A DNA stretch of 64,000 nt from Corallococcus sp. EGB (lineage in GTDB: Bacteria > Myxococcota > Myxococcia > Myxococcales > Myxococcaceae), in assembly GCF_019968905.1 (NCBI RefSeq), contig NZ_CP079946.1, positions 1,550,001-1,614,000 on the forward strand, read 5' to 3'. Under the pieces are notes generated by a model that had not been told where the DNA came from, searched no databases, and saw only the letters and a program-made list of their open reading frames with translations. This document shows, piece after piece, positions 26,262 to 36,714 of this stretch (position 1 is its first letter; every line of letters begins with the position of its first letter). Position numbers and translations under genes: made by a program.

Positions 26262-26493
26262 TTCGTGCTTCCAGAGGCAAGAGGAATGTCAGACGCCCCG
26301 GGCACAGTGGATCCCGGGTGCAGGAAGGGCGGGCCGGGGACGTCGGCGGCAAGAGGGCGGTCATGGAGCAAGAGCACTTCGCGCTGGGTGGTTTTCCGCA
26401 GGGCCCGTCAGGCGCCCCCTCTCGCGGTTCCATTCCGCTGCGGACGCGGCGTACGGAAATGGGAAGGGACGTGGCGCAACGGGAGCACGCCGC

Positions 26494-26499
26494 TACAGT
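26494..26499 (+). promoter_or_regulatory. Candidate -10 box (TACAGT) of priA
   Basis: TACAGT ends 10 nt before GTG 26510, supporting that codon as a leaderless start over the ATG at 26459, which lies upstream of the box. Confidence 0.4.
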
Positions 26500-26509
26500 G
26501 CGCCCCGTC

Positions 26510-28756
26510 GTGAGCGCCTCCCCTGCCCAACTTGCGTCCGTCGCCGTGGGGCGTCCCGTGCGCGGGGAGTTCACCTACCTGGTGCCGGAGTCGCTCTCCG
26601 ACAAGCTCGCCCCGGGGCAGCGCGTGCTCGTGCCCTTCGGCCGGGGCATGGCGCTGGGCTTCTACCTGGGGCCCGCGAACGCGCCGGTGGAGGGCGGCGT
26701 GCGGCTCAAGCCCATCCAGCGCGTGCTGGAGGACTCGCCGTCCCTGCCCAAGGACCTCATCGCGCTCCTGCGCTTCACCGCCGAGCACTACCGCTATCCG
26801 CTGGGCGAGGTGATCCGCGGCGCGCTGCCGCCGGGGCTCTCCACCGCGGTGGAAGAGAAGGAGGCCCGGCCGGACATCCAGTTCTTCGTGGAGGCGCTCG
26901 TCGCGGAGGTGCCGCCGCAGCTGGCCCGGGCCCCCGCGCAGGCGGCGGTGCTCCAGTACCTCCTGGCGGTGGGCGGGCGCGCGCCGCTGGAGGAGGTGAC
27001 GCACGCCATCCCCGGCGCCCGCGAGACGCTGAAGAAGCTGGCCACGCGCAAGTTCGTGAAGTGGGTGGAGGTGACGCTGCAGCCGGGCGTGCGCGAGGGG
27101 CTGGTGCAGAACCGCCCGGACCGCCTCACCCCGGAGCAGGCCCTGGCGGTGAAGGAGCTCCAGGGCGCCGTCGACGCGGGCGGCTTCCAGCCGTACCTCC
27201 TGCACGGCGTCACCGGCAGCGGGAAGACGGAGGTGTACCTGCGCGCGGTGGAGCACACGCTCGCGCGCGGCCTGGGCAGCCTGGTGCTGGTGCCCGAAAT
27301 CGCGCTGACGCCGCAGCTGGTGGGGCGCTTCCGCAGCCGCTTCGGCGGGGACGTGGCGGTGCTGCACTCGGGGCTCAAGGACCGCGAGCGGCTGTTCCAC
27401 TGGCAGGCGCTGCGCAAGGGCACGGTGAAGATTGCTGTCGGCGTGCGCTCGGCGGTGTTCGCGCCGGTGGAGCACCTGGGGCTCATCGTCGTGGACGAGG
27501 AGCATGATCCGTCCTTCAAGCAGGACGAGAAGCTGCGCTACCAGGCCCGCGACCTGGCGGTGGTGCGCGGCAAGCAGGCCAGCGCGGTGGTGGTGCTGGG
27601 CTCGGCCACGCCGTCGCTGGAGACGCTCCAGAACACGCGCTCCGGCCGCTACAAGCTGATCGAGTTGAAGAACCGCGTGGATGACCGGCCCATGCCCTCC
27701 ATCAACCTGGTGGACCTGCGCGTGGAGCGTCCTCGCGAGGGCCAGGTGACGGAAGAGGCGCCCATCCTGAGCCCGCAGATGCTCCAGGCCATGGAGGAGA
27801 CGGTGGCCAAGGGGCAGCAGGTCATCCTGTTCCTCAACCGCCGCGGCCACAGCACCATCCTCCTGTGCGAGGTGTGCGGCCTGTCGCTCAAGTGCCACGA
27901 CTGCGACGTGTGCATGACGCACCACCGCTCCCAGAACCGGGTGGTGTGCCACTACTGCGGCGTGGCGTTCCCGGTGCCGGACCGCTGCCGCGAGTGCACG
28001 GGCCCGCTGCTCAAGCTCGGCATCGGCACGGAGCGCGTGGAGGCGGAGGTCCTGGAGCGGATGCCGCACGCACGCGTGGCGCGGCTGGACCGCGACTCCG
28101 CGACGAGCGCGGAGAAGCTGACGGAGCTGCTGGCGTCCTTCGCGCGGCGTGAAATCGACGTGCTGGTGGGCACGCAGATGGTGGCCAAGGGCCACGACTT
28201 CCCGGGCGTGACGCTGGTGTGCGTGGTGATGGCGGACACGTCCCTGGCGATTCCTGATTTCCGGGCCGCCGAGCGGACCTTCCACCTGTTGACCCAGGTG
28301 GCGGGGCGCGCGGGGCGCGGGAAGGACCCGGGGCGGGTGCTGGTGCAGACCTACAACCCGGACGCGGAGCCGGTGAAGCGGGTGCTGGCGCACGACTTCG
28401 ACGGCTTCTCCAAGCAGGAGCTGGAGTGGCGCAAGGCGCTGGCCTATCCGCCCTTCGCCCGCATGGCGGCCGTCCGGCTGGAGGGGGAGCACCCGGAGCA
28501 GACCGCGGGGGTGGCTCGCTTCCTGGGGAACCTGGTGGGGCGACACATGCCGCCGGCGTCGGCGGGCGTGCGCCTGTTGGGGCCGGCCCTGGCGCCCATC
28601 GCCCGCATCCGGGGCAAGACGCGCTGGCAGTTGCTCCTGAAGGCGCCGACACATGCGGCGCTCGCCCCACTGCTCGCCCGGCTGGAGGCGGCGTTGGCGG
28701 ATGTGCCCAACGGAGTGAAGGTCGTGATCGACGTGGATCCCGGGGCCATGCTGTAG
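26510..28756 (+). CDS. priA: Primosomal replication restart helicase PriA
   Basis: 748 residues from GTG 26510, close to the E. coli length (732). The N-terminal DNA-binding domain ([16 protein letters not shown]) is followed by a DEAH-type helicase: Walker [13 protein letters not shown] and DEEHD. The zinc-binding region holds eight cysteines ([24 protein letters not shown]), and the helicase C-terminal block contains [18 protein letters not shown]. PriA reloads DnaB at stalled forks in the cytoplasm. The start is uncertain: ATG 26459 would add 17 residues with no homology, whereas GTG 26510 has a TACAGT box 10 nt before it. Confidence 0.95.
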   Translation: MSASPAQLASVAVGRPVRGEFTYLVPESLSDKLAPGQRVLVPFGRGMALGFYLGPANAPVEGGVRLKPIQRVLEDSPSLPKDLIALLRFTAEHYRYPLGEVIRGALPPGLSTAVEEKEARPDIQFFVEALVAEVPPQLARAPAQAAVLQYLLAVGGRAPLEEVTHAIPGARETLKKLATRKFVKWVEVTLQPGVREGLVQNRPDRLTPEQALAVKELQGAVDAGGFQPYLLHGVTGSGKTEVYLRAVEHTLARGLGSLVLVPEIALTPQLVGRFRSRFGGDVAVLHSGLKDRERLFHWQALRKGTVKIAVGVRSAVFAPVEHLGLIVVDEEHDPSFKQDEKLRYQARDLAVVRGKQASAVVVLGSATPSLETLQNTRSGRYKLIELKNRVDDRPMPSINLVDLRVERPREGQVTEEAPILSPQMLQAMEETVAKGQQVILFLNRRGHSTILLCEVCGLSLKCHDCDVCMTHHRSQNRVVCHYCGVAFPVPDRCRECTGPLLKLGIGTERVEAEVLERMPHARVARLDRDSATSAEKLTELLASFARREIDVLVGTQMVAKGHDFPGVTLVCVVMADTSLAIPDFRAAERTFHLLTQVAGRAGRGKDPGRVLVQTYNPDAEPVKRVLAHDFDGFSKQELEWRKALAYPPFARMAAVRLEGEHPEQTAGVARFLGNLVGRHMPPASAGVRLLGPALAPIARIRGKTRWQLLLKAPTHAALAPLLARLEAALADVPNGVKVVIDVDPGAML

Positions 28757-28759
28757 ACT
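28754..28759 (+). promoter_or_regulatory. Possible -10 box (TAGACT) overlapping the priA stop codon
   Basis: TAGACT begins with the priA stop and ends 13 nt before the ATG of the coiled-coil giant. The gap is longer than in the other leaderless candidates, so read-through from priA is equally likely. Confidence 0.3.
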
Positions 28760-28772
28760 CCCGGGCTCCCCC

Positions 28773-31700
28773 ATGGGCGCCTCGGTCCTCCTCGTACACG
28801 ACGACATCGCCACCATCGCCGCCGTCCGGCGACTGCTGTCCCGCGAAGGGCACGAGGTCATCCTCGCGACCTCCGCCGCGGACGCGCTCATCGCCTTCGG
28901 GCATCACCTGCCGGAGCTCATCGTGCTCGCGCCGGGCGTGGAGAGCGGGCGCGGGCACGTGGTGCTGGAGGAGCTGGTGCTGCACCCGGACGGCCACAAG
29001 GCGCGGGTGCTGCTGCTGAGTGAGTCCATCGAGGGCTTCAGCGCGCCGGTGGCGCCGCTGCCCCTGGACGGCCCCAGCTTCGTGACGCTGGTGGACACCT
29101 TGATCCGCGCGCCGGCGGAGGCGGATGGCTGGCGCGTGGTGGAGAACCGGACGCTGCAGGAGCCGGCGAAGGGGGGCGCGCCCTCGGACGAGGACTGGCA
29201 CGTGACGTCGCCGCGCTCGGTGGGCGGGGACCCCGCGCTGGCGAACGCGCTGTTCGGAGACCTGGCGCCGCTGAACCAGACGGACTGGGAAGTGGCGGCG
29301 ATGACGCGCGAGGAGCGCAGCGCGCACGCCGTGAACCAGCAGCGCGAGCGCAGCACGAACGTGGCGGTGAACGCCGCGCTGGAGCAGGCGCACCTGGAGG
29401 TGGAGACGGAGGCGATCGCGTCCATCGACTCCGCGCTGTCGGTGGGCACGAGGTCCCACGGAGCCGAGGCGGGGGAGGGCGACTCCGGCGAGGCGTGGGG
29501 CGAGGAGGATCCGGACGCGAGCATCGGCTCCGAGTGGGACGGGGCGCCGCCGGAGGGCCGTGCGCCGGAAGCGCGCACCACGTTGCGCTTCCCGTTCCCG
29601 AACGAAGAGGGCGCGGAAGAGGCGCCGCCGGAGGGACAGCTCGCGTTCCGTGAGGAGCGGCTCACCCCGCCGGGGCTGAAGCCGGTGAAGCCCGCGCCGA
29701 AGCTGGGGGACGAGGGCTTCTTCGACGTCGACTCGGACGAGGGCGGTGGCGCGGCGAAGGACTCGGAGCCGGAAGGCTCGGCCCCGCTGGCGTGGAAGGA
29801 ACTGGAGCCGGATCCAGAGCTGGAGGGGCGTGCGTCGCCGGGCGGCGTGGACGACCCCGACGAGACGGACTTCGGTTCGGTCGCGGACGACGTGGCGGCG
29901 GAGGAGCGGGCCGCGGCGGCGAGGGAGGCGGAGGACGACGCACCCTCGGAGCCGACCGCGGAGGAGCTGGCGGCGGCGGGCCTGTCGAACTGGGACGTCC
30001 TGGAGGCGGACCTCAAGGCCTCCGCCGATGCGCGCGAGCGGGAGGAGTCCGCTGACGACACCTCGAAGCCAGTGGGTTCGGACTGGTTCGACTCCGAGAC
30101 CGTCGATGAGGTGAAGTCGGAGGGCTCCAAGCCCCTCCAGTGGTCGGAGCCCGCGAACGGTGAGGCCGCGAAGGCGGGCAAGGCCACGGCGTCGAGCGAC
30201 GGCGCGACGGCGGGCAGCGCCGCGCCAGGTGCGAACCCGGAGAGGCCGCTGCGCGTCGCGGCCCGTGTGCCGCTGCGTTCGCCGGGCAAGGCCCCCGTGG
30301 GGGTCGTGGTGGCCGGTGGCACCTCGGCGGGCAGTGAGGCCGGGGCGGTGGTCGCGTCGGGAGCGGGGGAGGGGCCCGCGGGCCTGAATGACAACCCCGG
30401 TGCTGGCGATACAGCGAAGGCCGGTGGGACCTCCTCACCACGGAGCAACGCGCCCGGCGCGGATGCCGCCTCGTCACGCGCGGAGAGCGCGACCCACCGG
30501 CTGGAGGTCCAGGCGCCGTCGTCCGTGATGCTGGTGCCAGGAGGAGTGCAGCGGGCGAACAAGCCGCGCGCCCAGGAGCCGGAGGCATCCGCCCCGGCGC
30601 GCACGGACGCCGCCGAGCCGTCGTCGGAGCTCATCGCGGAGCTGGAGTCGCTGCGCGAGGAACTCGCGATGGCCCACGCCGCCATCGAGGAGGCGGAGGC
30701 CCGAGCCGCGGACGCGGAAGCCCTGGCCGAATCAGAGCAGTCGCTCCGCGTGGAGCTGGAAGAGCGCATCGCGGGCGAAGCGCGAGCCCGGGAAGACGCC
30801 CGGCTCGAAGCGGACGCCGAGGTGGAGGCCCGGAGCGCCGTGGAGGTGAGGGCCGAAGCGGAGGTCCACGCCCGTGCCCGCGCCGAGTCCTTGTTGGAGC
30901 AGGCCTCGGCGGCCCATGCGGCCTCGGAGGTCCGGGCCGTCTCGGCGACGCAGGCCCTCGCGGAGGTCGAGGCCCGGCTCGCCTCGGAGGCGGGCGGGCG
31001 GGTGGAGGCGGAGGCGCGCGCGGCCGCGGAGGAGCGTGCCCGCCTTGAAGCCGAAGCCATCGCGGAGATGGTCCGGCTGGAGCTCGCCGAGCTCGAGAAG
31101 CGTCTCGCCGCGGAGGTCCAGGCGCGCGAGGAGGCCGAGCTCCGCGCCCATCAGGAAGCACAGACGCGCGCAGAGGCCGAGGCCCGCGCCGAGCTGGAGC
31201 AGGCCGCGCGCTCCGACGTGGAAGCGCGGCTCGAAGCCGAGACCGAGGCACGGCTCGCGGCCGAAGCCCGAGCGGAATCCGAATCCAGGGCCGCGCGTGC
31301 CGAAGCCGAGCAGGCGCACAGCCACGACAGCGAGGAAGCCGCGCTCCGCGCGGACCTGGAGGCCCGGCGTGCCGAAGCCGAGGCCCGCGCCGAAGCGGAA
31401 GCGAAGGCCCGGACCGCGGCCGAAGCGAAGGTGAAGCACTCCGCGCAGGCGCTGTCGCTGGTGGAGGTGCGGGCCCATCATCTGGCCCAGTCGCTGGCCG
31501 AGTCCGAAGCGAAGGCGAAGCAGTCCGCGCAGGCGCTGGCCCAGGCGGAGACGCGGGTGCAGCAGGTCACGCAGGCGCTGGCCGAGTCCGAAGCGAAGGC
31601 GAAGCAGTCCGCGCAGGCGCTGGCGCAGGTGGAGGCCAGGGCGCAGCAGTTGGCGCAGGTGCTGCTCCAGGGCGAGGCCAACGCAAGGCAGTCCGCCCAG

Positions 31701-34139
31701 GCGGTGAGCCAGGCCGAAGGCCGCGCCACGCAAGCCGAGGAGGCACGCGCCGCCGCGGAGGCCACCGCCGAACGCACCGCCGAACGTCTGGCCGAGGCGG
31801 AAGCCCGGGCGACGAAGGCAGAGGAGGCCCTGCTCGAAGCCCAGGCCCGAGCGGAAGAGGCCGAGGCGGCGAAGCAGCAGAACGAGACGCGGTTCGCGGA
31901 GACCCTGAGCCAGGCCAACGCCCGGATGGAGCAGCTCAAGCAGGCCCGCCAGCGAGCCGAGGCCAAGGCGGCGCAGCCCGCCGAAGCCCTGCTCCAGGCG
32001 GAGGCCCGCGTGGAGCAACTGACGCAGGCCCTGACGCAGGCCGAAGCGCGAGCCACCGAAGCCGAAAATGCCCGCGCGGCCGCCGCCGAGCAGCTGAAGC
32101 AGGCGCGGTCCGAAGCCGAGGCGCACGCCGAGCAGCTCCAGCGGCTCCAGACCGAATCGGGGAACCGCGCGGACCAGTTCACGCAGTCCCAGGCCGAAGC
32201 CCAGGCCCGCCTTGAGCACCTCATCCAGGCGCGCACGGAAGCGGAGGCCCGAGCGGAGCAACTCGCCCAGGAGCGCGCCGAAGCGGAGGCCCGAGCGGAG
32301 CAACTCGCCCAGGCGCGCGCCGAAGCGGAGGCCCGAGCGGAACAACTCGCCCAGGAGCGCGCCGAAGCCGAAGCCCGGGCGGAACAGCTCGCCCAGGCGC
32401 TGGCCAACGCGGAGGCCCGCACGGAGCAGCTCACCCAGGCCGAGTCGCGCATCGAGCAGCTCACGCAGGAGCTGACGCAGGCCCGCACCCGCGAAGAGAC
32501 GCTCGCGAGGACGCAGTCCGAGCTTGAGGCTCGCGTGGAGCAACTCACGCAATCCCTCGCTCAGGCGGAGTCCCGCGCGGAGCAGTCCACGCACGACCTC
32601 ACGGACGCGGACGAACGCGCACGGACCCGCGTGGCCGAAGCCGAACAGGCCCGCGCCGAAGCACAAGCCAACGCCGAACAGCAGCTCCAGGCCCGCACCG
32701 CCGCGGAGGCCCGAGCCCTCCAGGCCGAGCAGAAGGCCACCGAAGCCACCGCCAAGGCCACCTCCGAAGGCCGGCTGCGCACCGTGCTGGAAGTCCGCCT
32801 CGACTCCGAGGCCCGCGCACGTCAGGACCTCGAAGCCCGCCTCGAAACCGAAGCCCAGGCCCGCACCGCCGCGGAAGCCCGCCTCGCCGCCGAGTCCCAG
32901 GCCCGCGACGCGCTGCAAGCCCAACTCGACCAGCTCCGAGAGGAACTCACCCGCGAGCGCGAGACGCGCACCCGGCTCGAAACCGAAGCCGTCGAACAGC
33001 GCCTCCAGGCCGAACGTGAGCGCCAGGAACTCGAAGCCCGCGCGCAACGGGACGCGGAGGAGGCCGCGGCCCAGGCCCGCGCCACGCTCATCCCGCTCGA
33101 ATCGCCCGGCCGTCCGGAGATGGCGGTGGCCCGCAGCGGCAGCCTCACGCAGGAGGGCCTCGCCCGCCTCATCCTGAGGCTCTGCGACGCGCGAATGGAG
33201 GTGCGCCTGGAGCTCAAGGTGATGAACGCCTTGCGCGTCCTCTGGCTGCGCGACGGAGCCCTCGTCGGCGCCGCGTCCTCCGCGCAGGGCGAATCCCTCA
33301 TCGACCGGGCCCGCGCGGACGGCCTCATCGACGCGCGACAGGAGGCCGAGCTGCGGCTCGTGCGCAGCGCCACCACCGGCACGCTGCTGGAAGCGCTGCG
33401 CGGACGCGGCTACGTGCGCGAAGCTGAATCCGTCCCCCTGGTCCAGCGCTACACCGAACAGGTCTTCCTGGACGCGCTCGCGGAACCCTCCACGCTCTAC
33501 CGCCTGGTGCCGGAGCCCGCGCCCCACGAGGTGGCGCTCGCCGCCGCCACGCGCCCGCCGCTGCACCTGCTCGCGGAAGGGCTGCGCAACACGCTCACCG
33601 CCGAATCGCTCCTGGACGCGGCGGGCTCCCTGCGCGCCCAGGTCTCCCGAGGCGACGCGCACATGGCCCCCGCGGACTTCGGTCTCTCCGCCCGCGAGCT
33701 CCAACTGCTCCAGTCCGTGGATGGAGAGCGCACGCTGGAGTCGCTGCTCCTGGGCTCGGGCCTGCCGCAGGACAGCGCGCTCAAGGCGCTCGCGGTGGCG
33801 CGGACGCTGGGCCTCATCGCGCTGCATCCACCGTCGGAGGACGCCCGGGGCGACCTGCCGCCGGAGCTGGACGTGCACCGGCTGGAGGCCAAGTTCGAGG
33901 AGATCCAGGACGCGGACTACTTCACCGTGTTGGGGCTCGCCCGCTCGGCCGGAAGCGAAGAGGTCAAGCGGGCGTACACGCTGCTCGCCGCGGAGTTCCA
34001 CCCGCTGCGCTTCGCCGGCCATCCGGACCCCGCGCTCCAGCACCGCGCGCAGCAGATCCGCGCGGTGTTGACGGAGGCCGCCCGGGCCCTGGGAGACGAC
34101 CGGCTGCGGGGCGAGTACGCCCGTAATCTGCTCGACTGA
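28773..34139 (+). CDS. Pseudo-receiver / coiled-coil / DUF4388-like / J-like giant protein
   Basis: 1788 residues and no signal peptide. Residues 1-115 form a receiver-like fold ([27 protein letters not shown]) that keeps the HDD pair but has LAPGVE where the phosphorylatable Asp should be, and it lacks the usual Lys, so it cannot be a normal phosphoacceptor. Residues about 125-600 are acidic and disordered. About 610-1437 is a continuous coiled coil with 14- and 28-residue repeats. About 1455-1610 matches the DUF4388/PATAN pattern ([36 protein letters not shown]). About 1712-1788 is J-domain-like ([21 protein letters not shown]) with HPL instead of HPD. AglZ and FrzS of M. xanthus share the receiver plus coiled-coil plan, but I know none with these C-terminal domains. 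Polarity or motility scaffolding is inference. Confidence 0.85.
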   Translation: MGASVLLVHDDIATIAAVRRLLSREGHEVILATSAADALIAFGHHLPELIVLAPGVESGRGHVVLEELVLHPDGHKARVLLLSESIEGFSAPVAPLPLDGPSFVTLVDTLIRAPAEADGWRVVENRTLQEPAKGGAPSDEDWHVTSPRSVGGDPALANALFGDLAPLNQTDWEVAAMTREERSAHAVNQQRERSTNVAVNAALEQAHLEVETEAIASIDSALSVGTRSHGAEAGEGDSGEAWGEEDPDASIGSEWDGAPPEGRAPEARTTLRFPFPNEEGAEEAPPEGQLAFREERLTPPGLKPVKPAPKLGDEGFFDVDSDEGGGAAKDSEPEGSAPLAWKELEPDPELEGRASPGGVDDPDETDFGSVADDVAAEERAAAAREAEDDAPSEPTAEELAAAGLSNWDVLEADLKASADAREREESADDTSKPVGSDWFDSETVDEVKSEGSKPLQWSEPANGEAAKAGKATASSDGATAGSAAPGANPERPLRVAARVPLRSPGKAPVGVVVAGGTSAGSEAGAVVASGAGEGPAGLNDNPGAGDTAKAGGTSSPRSNAPGADAASSRAESATHRLEVQAPSSVMLVPGGVQRANKPRAQEPEASAPARTDAAEPSSELIAELESLREELAMAHAAIEEAEARAADAEALAESEQSLRVELEERIAGEARAREDARLEADAEVEARSAVEVRAEAEVHARARAESLLEQASAAHAASEVRAVSATQALAEVEARLASEAGGRVEAEARAAAEERARLEAEAIAEMVRLELAELEKRLAAEVQAREEAELRAHQEAQTRAEAEARAELEQAARSDVEARLEAETEARLAAEARAESESRAARAEAEQAHSHDSEEAALRADLEARRAEAEARAEAEAKARTAAEAKVKHSAQALSLVEVRAHHLAQSLAESEAKAKQSAQALAQAETRVQQVTQALAESEAKAKQSAQALAQVEARAQQLAQVLLQGEANARQSAQAVSQAEGRATQAEEARAAAEATAERTAERLAEAEARATKAEEALLEAQARAEEAEAAKQQNETRFAETLSQANARMEQLKQARQRAEAKAAQPAEALLQAEARVEQLTQALTQAEARATEAENARAAAAEQLKQARSEAEAHAEQLQRLQTESGNRADQFTQSQAEAQARLEHLIQARTEAEARAEQLAQERAEAEARAEQLAQARAEAEARAEQLAQERAEAEARAEQLAQALANAEARTEQLTQAESRIEQLTQELTQARTREETLARTQSELEARVEQLTQSLAQAESRAEQSTHDLTDADERARTRVAEAEQARAEAQANAEQQLQARTAAEARALQAEQKATEATAKATSEGRLRTVLEVRLDSEARARQDLEARLETEAQARTAAEARLAAESQARDALQAQLDQLREELTRERETRTRLETEAVEQRLQAERERQELEARAQRDAEEAAAQARATLIPLESPGRPEMAVARSGSLTQEGLARLILRLCDARMEVRLELKVMNALRVLWLRDGALVGAASSAQGESLIDRARADGLIDARQEAELRLVRSATTGTLLEALRGRGYVREAESVPLVQRYTEQVFLDALAEPSTLYRLVPEPAPHEVALAAATRPPLHLLAEGLRNTLTAESLLDAAGSLRAQVSRGDAHMAPADFGLSARELQLLQSVDGERTLESLLLGSGLPQDSALKALAVARTLGLIALHPPSEDARGDLPPELDVHRLEAKFEEIQDADYFTVLGLARSAGSEEVKRAYTLLAAEFHPLRFAGHPDPALQHRAQQIRAVLTEAARALGDDRLRGEYARNLLD
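31492..31659. repeat. 84-bp tandem repeat in the coiled coil
   Basis: Two near-identical 84-bp units encode a 28-residue coiled-coil module containing [17 protein letters not shown]. Twenty-eight residues equal four heptads, so duplication keeps the coiled-coil phase. Confidence 0.75.
32238..32405. repeat. 42-bp tandem repeat, four copies, in the coiled coil
   Basis: Units at 32238, 32280, 32322 and 32364 each encode 14 residues of the form [14 protein letters not shown]. Fourteen residues are two heptads, so copy-number change lengthens the rod without breaking the phase. Confidence 0.9.
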
Positions 34140-34192
34140 TGCCCGGGGGAACGGTTGCCCGTCGCGGTCCGGAGGGGTTAAGAGTCCCCTCC

Positions 34193-34720
34193 ATGGTTCG
34201 CGAGATTCTCATCTGGCCCGACCCCATCCTGAAGCAGAAGGCCAAGCCCGTGGCGAAGGTGGACGACAAGGTCCGCGCGCTCATCAAGGACATGTTCGAG
34301 ACGATGTACGCCGCCGAGGGCGTGGGTCTCGCCGCCCCGCAGGTGGGCGTCCTCCAGCGCATCATCGTGCTGGACACCCGGCCGCAGCAGCCGGAGTCCA
34401 AGCCCCTGGCGATGATCAACCCGGAGTTCGTCTCGCTCGAAGGGGAGACGACCTACACGGAAGGCTGCCTCTCCATCCCCGGTGAAGCCGAGGACGTGGA
34501 CCGCGCCGCCATCGCCACCGTGCGCTACCTGGACGAGGACGGCCAGGAGCAGACGCTGCGCTGCGACGGCCTCCTGGCCATCGCCGTGCAGCATGAGGCG
34601 GACCACCTGGACGGCACCGTCTTCGTGGACCACGTCTCCACGCTCAAGCGCGAGTTCATCCGCAAGCGCATGAAGAAGCTCAAGGCCTCGCGCGAGCAGG
34701 GCGCCCCGGCGTCCGCCTAG
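34193..34720 (+). CDS. def: Peptide deformylase
   Basis: 175 residues with all three deformylase motifs: GVGLAAPQVG (43-52), EGCLSIPG (90-97, metal ligand C92) and QHEADHLDG (133-141, ligands H134 and H138, catalytic E135). It removes the formyl group from nascent N-terminal Met in the cytoplasm. The frame opens at 34139, right at the stop of the giant protein, but homology begins at ATG 34193. It is not beside fmt, its usual partner. Its stop shares a CTAG with the convergent nth gene. Confidence 0.96.
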   Translation: MVREILIWPDPILKQKAKPVAKVDDKVRALIKDMFETMYAAEGVGLAAPQVGVLQRIIVLDTRPQQPESKPLAMINPEFVSLEGETTYTEGCLSIPGEAEDVDRAAIATVRYLDEDGQEQTLRCDGLLAIAVQHEADHLDGTVFVDHVSTLKREFIRKRMKKLKASREQGAPASA

Positions 34721-35385
34721 GTCTTCGCGGTGGCGCGCACGCCCTTCTTCGGGCACTTCGCCGCCACCACGCAGGAGTCGCAAGCGGGCGAGCGCGCGAA
34801 GCACGTGCGCCGCCCGTGCCACACCAGCAGCTGATGCCCCAGCGTCCACCGCTCGCGAGGCAGCAGCGCCTGCAGGTCCTTCTCCACCTTGTCCGGGTCT
34901 TCCTGCGTGGTGAAGCCCAGCCGGTACGCCAGCCGCTTCACGTGCGTGTCCACGGGGAAGGCCGCGTCGCCGCCCAGGTGGATGCACACCACGCCCGCCG
35001 TCTTCAGGCCCACGCCCGGCAGCTGCGCCAGCGTGTCGCGCGTCAGCGGCACCTGGCCGCCATGCTCCGCCACCAGCGCGCGCGCCGTGGCCACGATGTT
35101 CTTCGCCTTCGCGCGGTACAGCCCGCAGGTGCGGATGAAGGGCTCCACGTCGGAAGGCTCGACGCGCGCATAGGCCTGCGCGTCCGGGAAGCGGGCGAAC
35201 AGGGCAGGGGTCACCAGGTTGACGCGCTTGTCCGTGCACTGCGCGGACAGGATGACGGCGACCAGCAGCTCCAGGGGCGTCCGGTAGTCCAGCTCGATGC
35301 GAGCGTCCGGCATGGCCGCTTCCAGACCGTCCAGAACCGCCACCGCGCGCTGCCGCTTCTCACCCACTGTCTCTCGCCGGGCCAC
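34717..35385 (-). CDS. nth: Endonuclease III (DNA glycosylase/AP lyase)
   Basis: 222 residues from GTG 35385. The helix-hairpin-helix-GPD fold is intact: LPGVGLKTA (122-130) with catalytic K128, and PVDTHVKRLA with D146. Four C-terminal cysteines C196-X6-C203-X2-C206-X5-C212 bind a 4Fe-4S cluster. It removes oxidised pyrimidines from DNA in base-excision repair. An ATG at 35427 would add 14 residues without homology. TACAAC lies 6 nt before the GTG, a weak leaderless-type signal. The gene ends in a CTAG shared with def and diverges from ltaE. Confidence 0.95.
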   Translation of the reverse strand: MARRETVGEKRQRAVAVLDGLEAAMPDARIELDYRTPLELLVAVILSAQCTDKRVNLVTPALFARFPDAQAYARVEPSDVEPFIRTCGLYRAKAKNIVATARALVAEHGGQVPLTRDTLAQLPGVGLKTAGVVCIHLGGDAAFPVDTHVKRLAYRLGFTTQEDPDKVEKDLQALLPRERWTLGHQLLVWHGRRTCFARSPACDSCVVAAKCPKKGVRATAKT

Positions 35386-35462
35386 GCGGGCGTTGTATGT
35401 CACGGGGCGGCTCCGCCCAAGCGCCATGGCGGGGCACCCACTTCCACGCAGCGAGGAGAACC

Positions 35463-36488
35463 ATGAAGCCCATCGACTTCCGCTCCGACACCGTGACGAA
35501 GCCCACGCCCGCCATGCGCAGGCTCATCGCCGACGCGGAGGTGGGCGACGACGTCTATGGCGAGGACCCCACCGTGCGCCGGCTGGAGGAGCGCGTGGCG
35601 GAGCGGCTCGGACTGGAGGCCGCCGTCTTCGTCCCCTCCGGCACGCAGGCGAATCAGATCGCCATCGGCGCGCACTGCCGCTCGGGCGATGAGGTCCTGA
35701 CGGAGGAGGGCAGCCACATCATCCAGTACGAAGGAGGCGCGGTGCCGGCGCTGTGGGGCGTGCAGCCGGGCCCCCTGCCGGGCGAGCGCGGCCTGCTGAA
35801 GCCGGAGACGGTCGTGGCGGCGGTGCGCGAGGACAACATCCACAACCCGCGCACGCGCCTGTTGTCGCTGGAGAACACGCACAACCGCGGCGGCGGCACG
35901 GTGTGGCCGGTGGAGCGCTTCCGCGCGGTGGTGGAGGCGGGGCGCAAGGCCGGGCTCGCGGTGCACCTGGATGGCGCGCGCCTGTTCAACGCGGAGGTGG
36001 CGGCGGGAAAGCCCGCGTCCGCGTGGGCGTCGCTGACGGACACGACGTCGGTGTGCTTCTCCAAGGGGCTGGGCGCGCCGGTGGGCTCGGCGCTCGCGGG
36101 CAGGGCGGACGTCATCCGCGAGGCGCGGCGGCTGCGCAAGCGGCTGGGTGGCGGCATGCGGCAGGCAGGCATCCTCGCGGCGGCGGCGCTGTACGCGCTG
36201 GAGCACCACGTGGAGCGCCTGGCCGAGGACCACGCCAACGCGCGCCGGCTGGCCGAGGGCCTGGCCCAGATTCCGGGCGTGAAGGTGGACCTGGCCCGGG
36301 TGGAGACGAACATGGTGTTCGCGGACCTCGTGCGCCCGGCGGCCGAGGCCTCCGCGCTGCTCCTGAAGCAGGGCGTGCTCGCCAACCCCACGGGCCCGCA
36401 CTCCATCCGCCTCGTGTGCCACCTGGACGTGTCCACGGCGGACATCGACGACGCCCTGGCGCGCATCCGCAAGGCCTTCGCGGGCTGA
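35463..36488 (+). CDS. ltaE: Low-specificity L-threonine aldolase
   Basis: 341 residues, the usual length. FRSDTVTKPTPAMR, EVGDDVYGEDPTV and FVPSGTQANQIA are the family's N-terminal blocks; HLDGARLFNA contains the PLP-contacting Asp170, and CFSKGLGAPVGS contains the Schiff-base K201. The enzyme splits L-threonine or L-allo-threonine to glycine and acetaldehyde, using PLP, in the cytoplasm. An AGGAG site 5 nt before the ATG marks the start. A perfect 23-bp palindrome follows its stop by about 40 bp. Confidence 0.94.
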   Translation: MKPIDFRSDTVTKPTPAMRRLIADAEVGDDVYGEDPTVRRLEERVAERLGLEAAVFVPSGTQANQIAIGAHCRSGDEVLTEEGSHIIQYEGGAVPALWGVQPGPLPGERGLLKPETVVAAVREDNIHNPRTRLLSLENTHNRGGGTVWPVERFRAVVEAGRKAGLAVHLDGARLFNAEVAAGKPASAWASLTDTTSVCFSKGLGAPVGSALAGRADVIREARRLRKRLGGGMRQAGILAAAALYALEHHVERLAEDHANARRLAEGLAQIPGVKVDLARVETNMVFADLVRPAAEASALLLKQGVLANPTGPHSIRLVCHLDVSTADIDDALARIRKAFAG

Positions 36489-36528
36489 CACGCGCGGCAC
36501 CCGTCGGGGGCCGTCGCGGCCCTCCAAA

Positions 36529-36551
36529 ACCTGTCCGACAGTCGGACAGGT
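36529..36551. repeat. Perfect 23-bp palindrome (operator-like or terminator stem)
   Basis: ACCTGTCCGAC at 36529-36539 and GTCGGACAGGT at 36541-36551 are exact reverse complements around a single A. It lies 40 bp after ltaE and 163 bp before the M23 lipoprotein gene. As RNA it gives a 9-bp stem with a 5-nt loop but has no U tract. As DNA it looks like a dimer binding site. I saw it only once in this window. Confidence 0.7.
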
Positions 36552-36678
36552 CCGGACGGGGCCCGGGGCTGGCGGCCCAATGACGGTCCTTCGGGATCCG
36601 GGGATGCGCTCCCTCCACGCCGGGTGTGGTCCGCACGTACCTGGGCGCTACGGAAAATGATCCACGCCCCGGCGCGGG

Positions 36679-36705
36679 TTGACGGACCGGCGCGCGTGAT
36701 AGTCT
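36679..36705 (+). promoter_or_regulatory. Promoter of the M23 lipoprotein gene
   Basis: TTGACG (36679-36684), a 15-bp spacer and TAGTCT (36700-36705), 9 nt before GTG 36715. The spacer is short, but both boxes are recognisable. The start would be leaderless. Confidence 0.45.
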
Positions 36706-36714
36706 CGCCCCGCC

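Larger units (their letters stand above)
26182..26509. other. 328-bp intergenic region before priA
   Basis: The first 80 bp hold two terminator-like hairpins. The middle (26262-26490) shows no gene, repeat or promoter that I can recognise. The last 20 bp hold the priA -10 box. An in-frame ATG at 26459 could extend PriA by 17 residues. Confidence 0.5.

Noticed and set aside
26459..26509. Longer PriA start at ATG 26459
   Set aside because: The added 17 residues show no homology, and the TACAGT box lies between the two candidate starts.
30732..34043. A 1103-codon open frame antisense to the coiled-coil giant
   Set aside because: It mirrors the coiled-coil repeats and has Leu/Gly/Arg-rich low complexity without motifs. 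The sense protein has recognisable domains.
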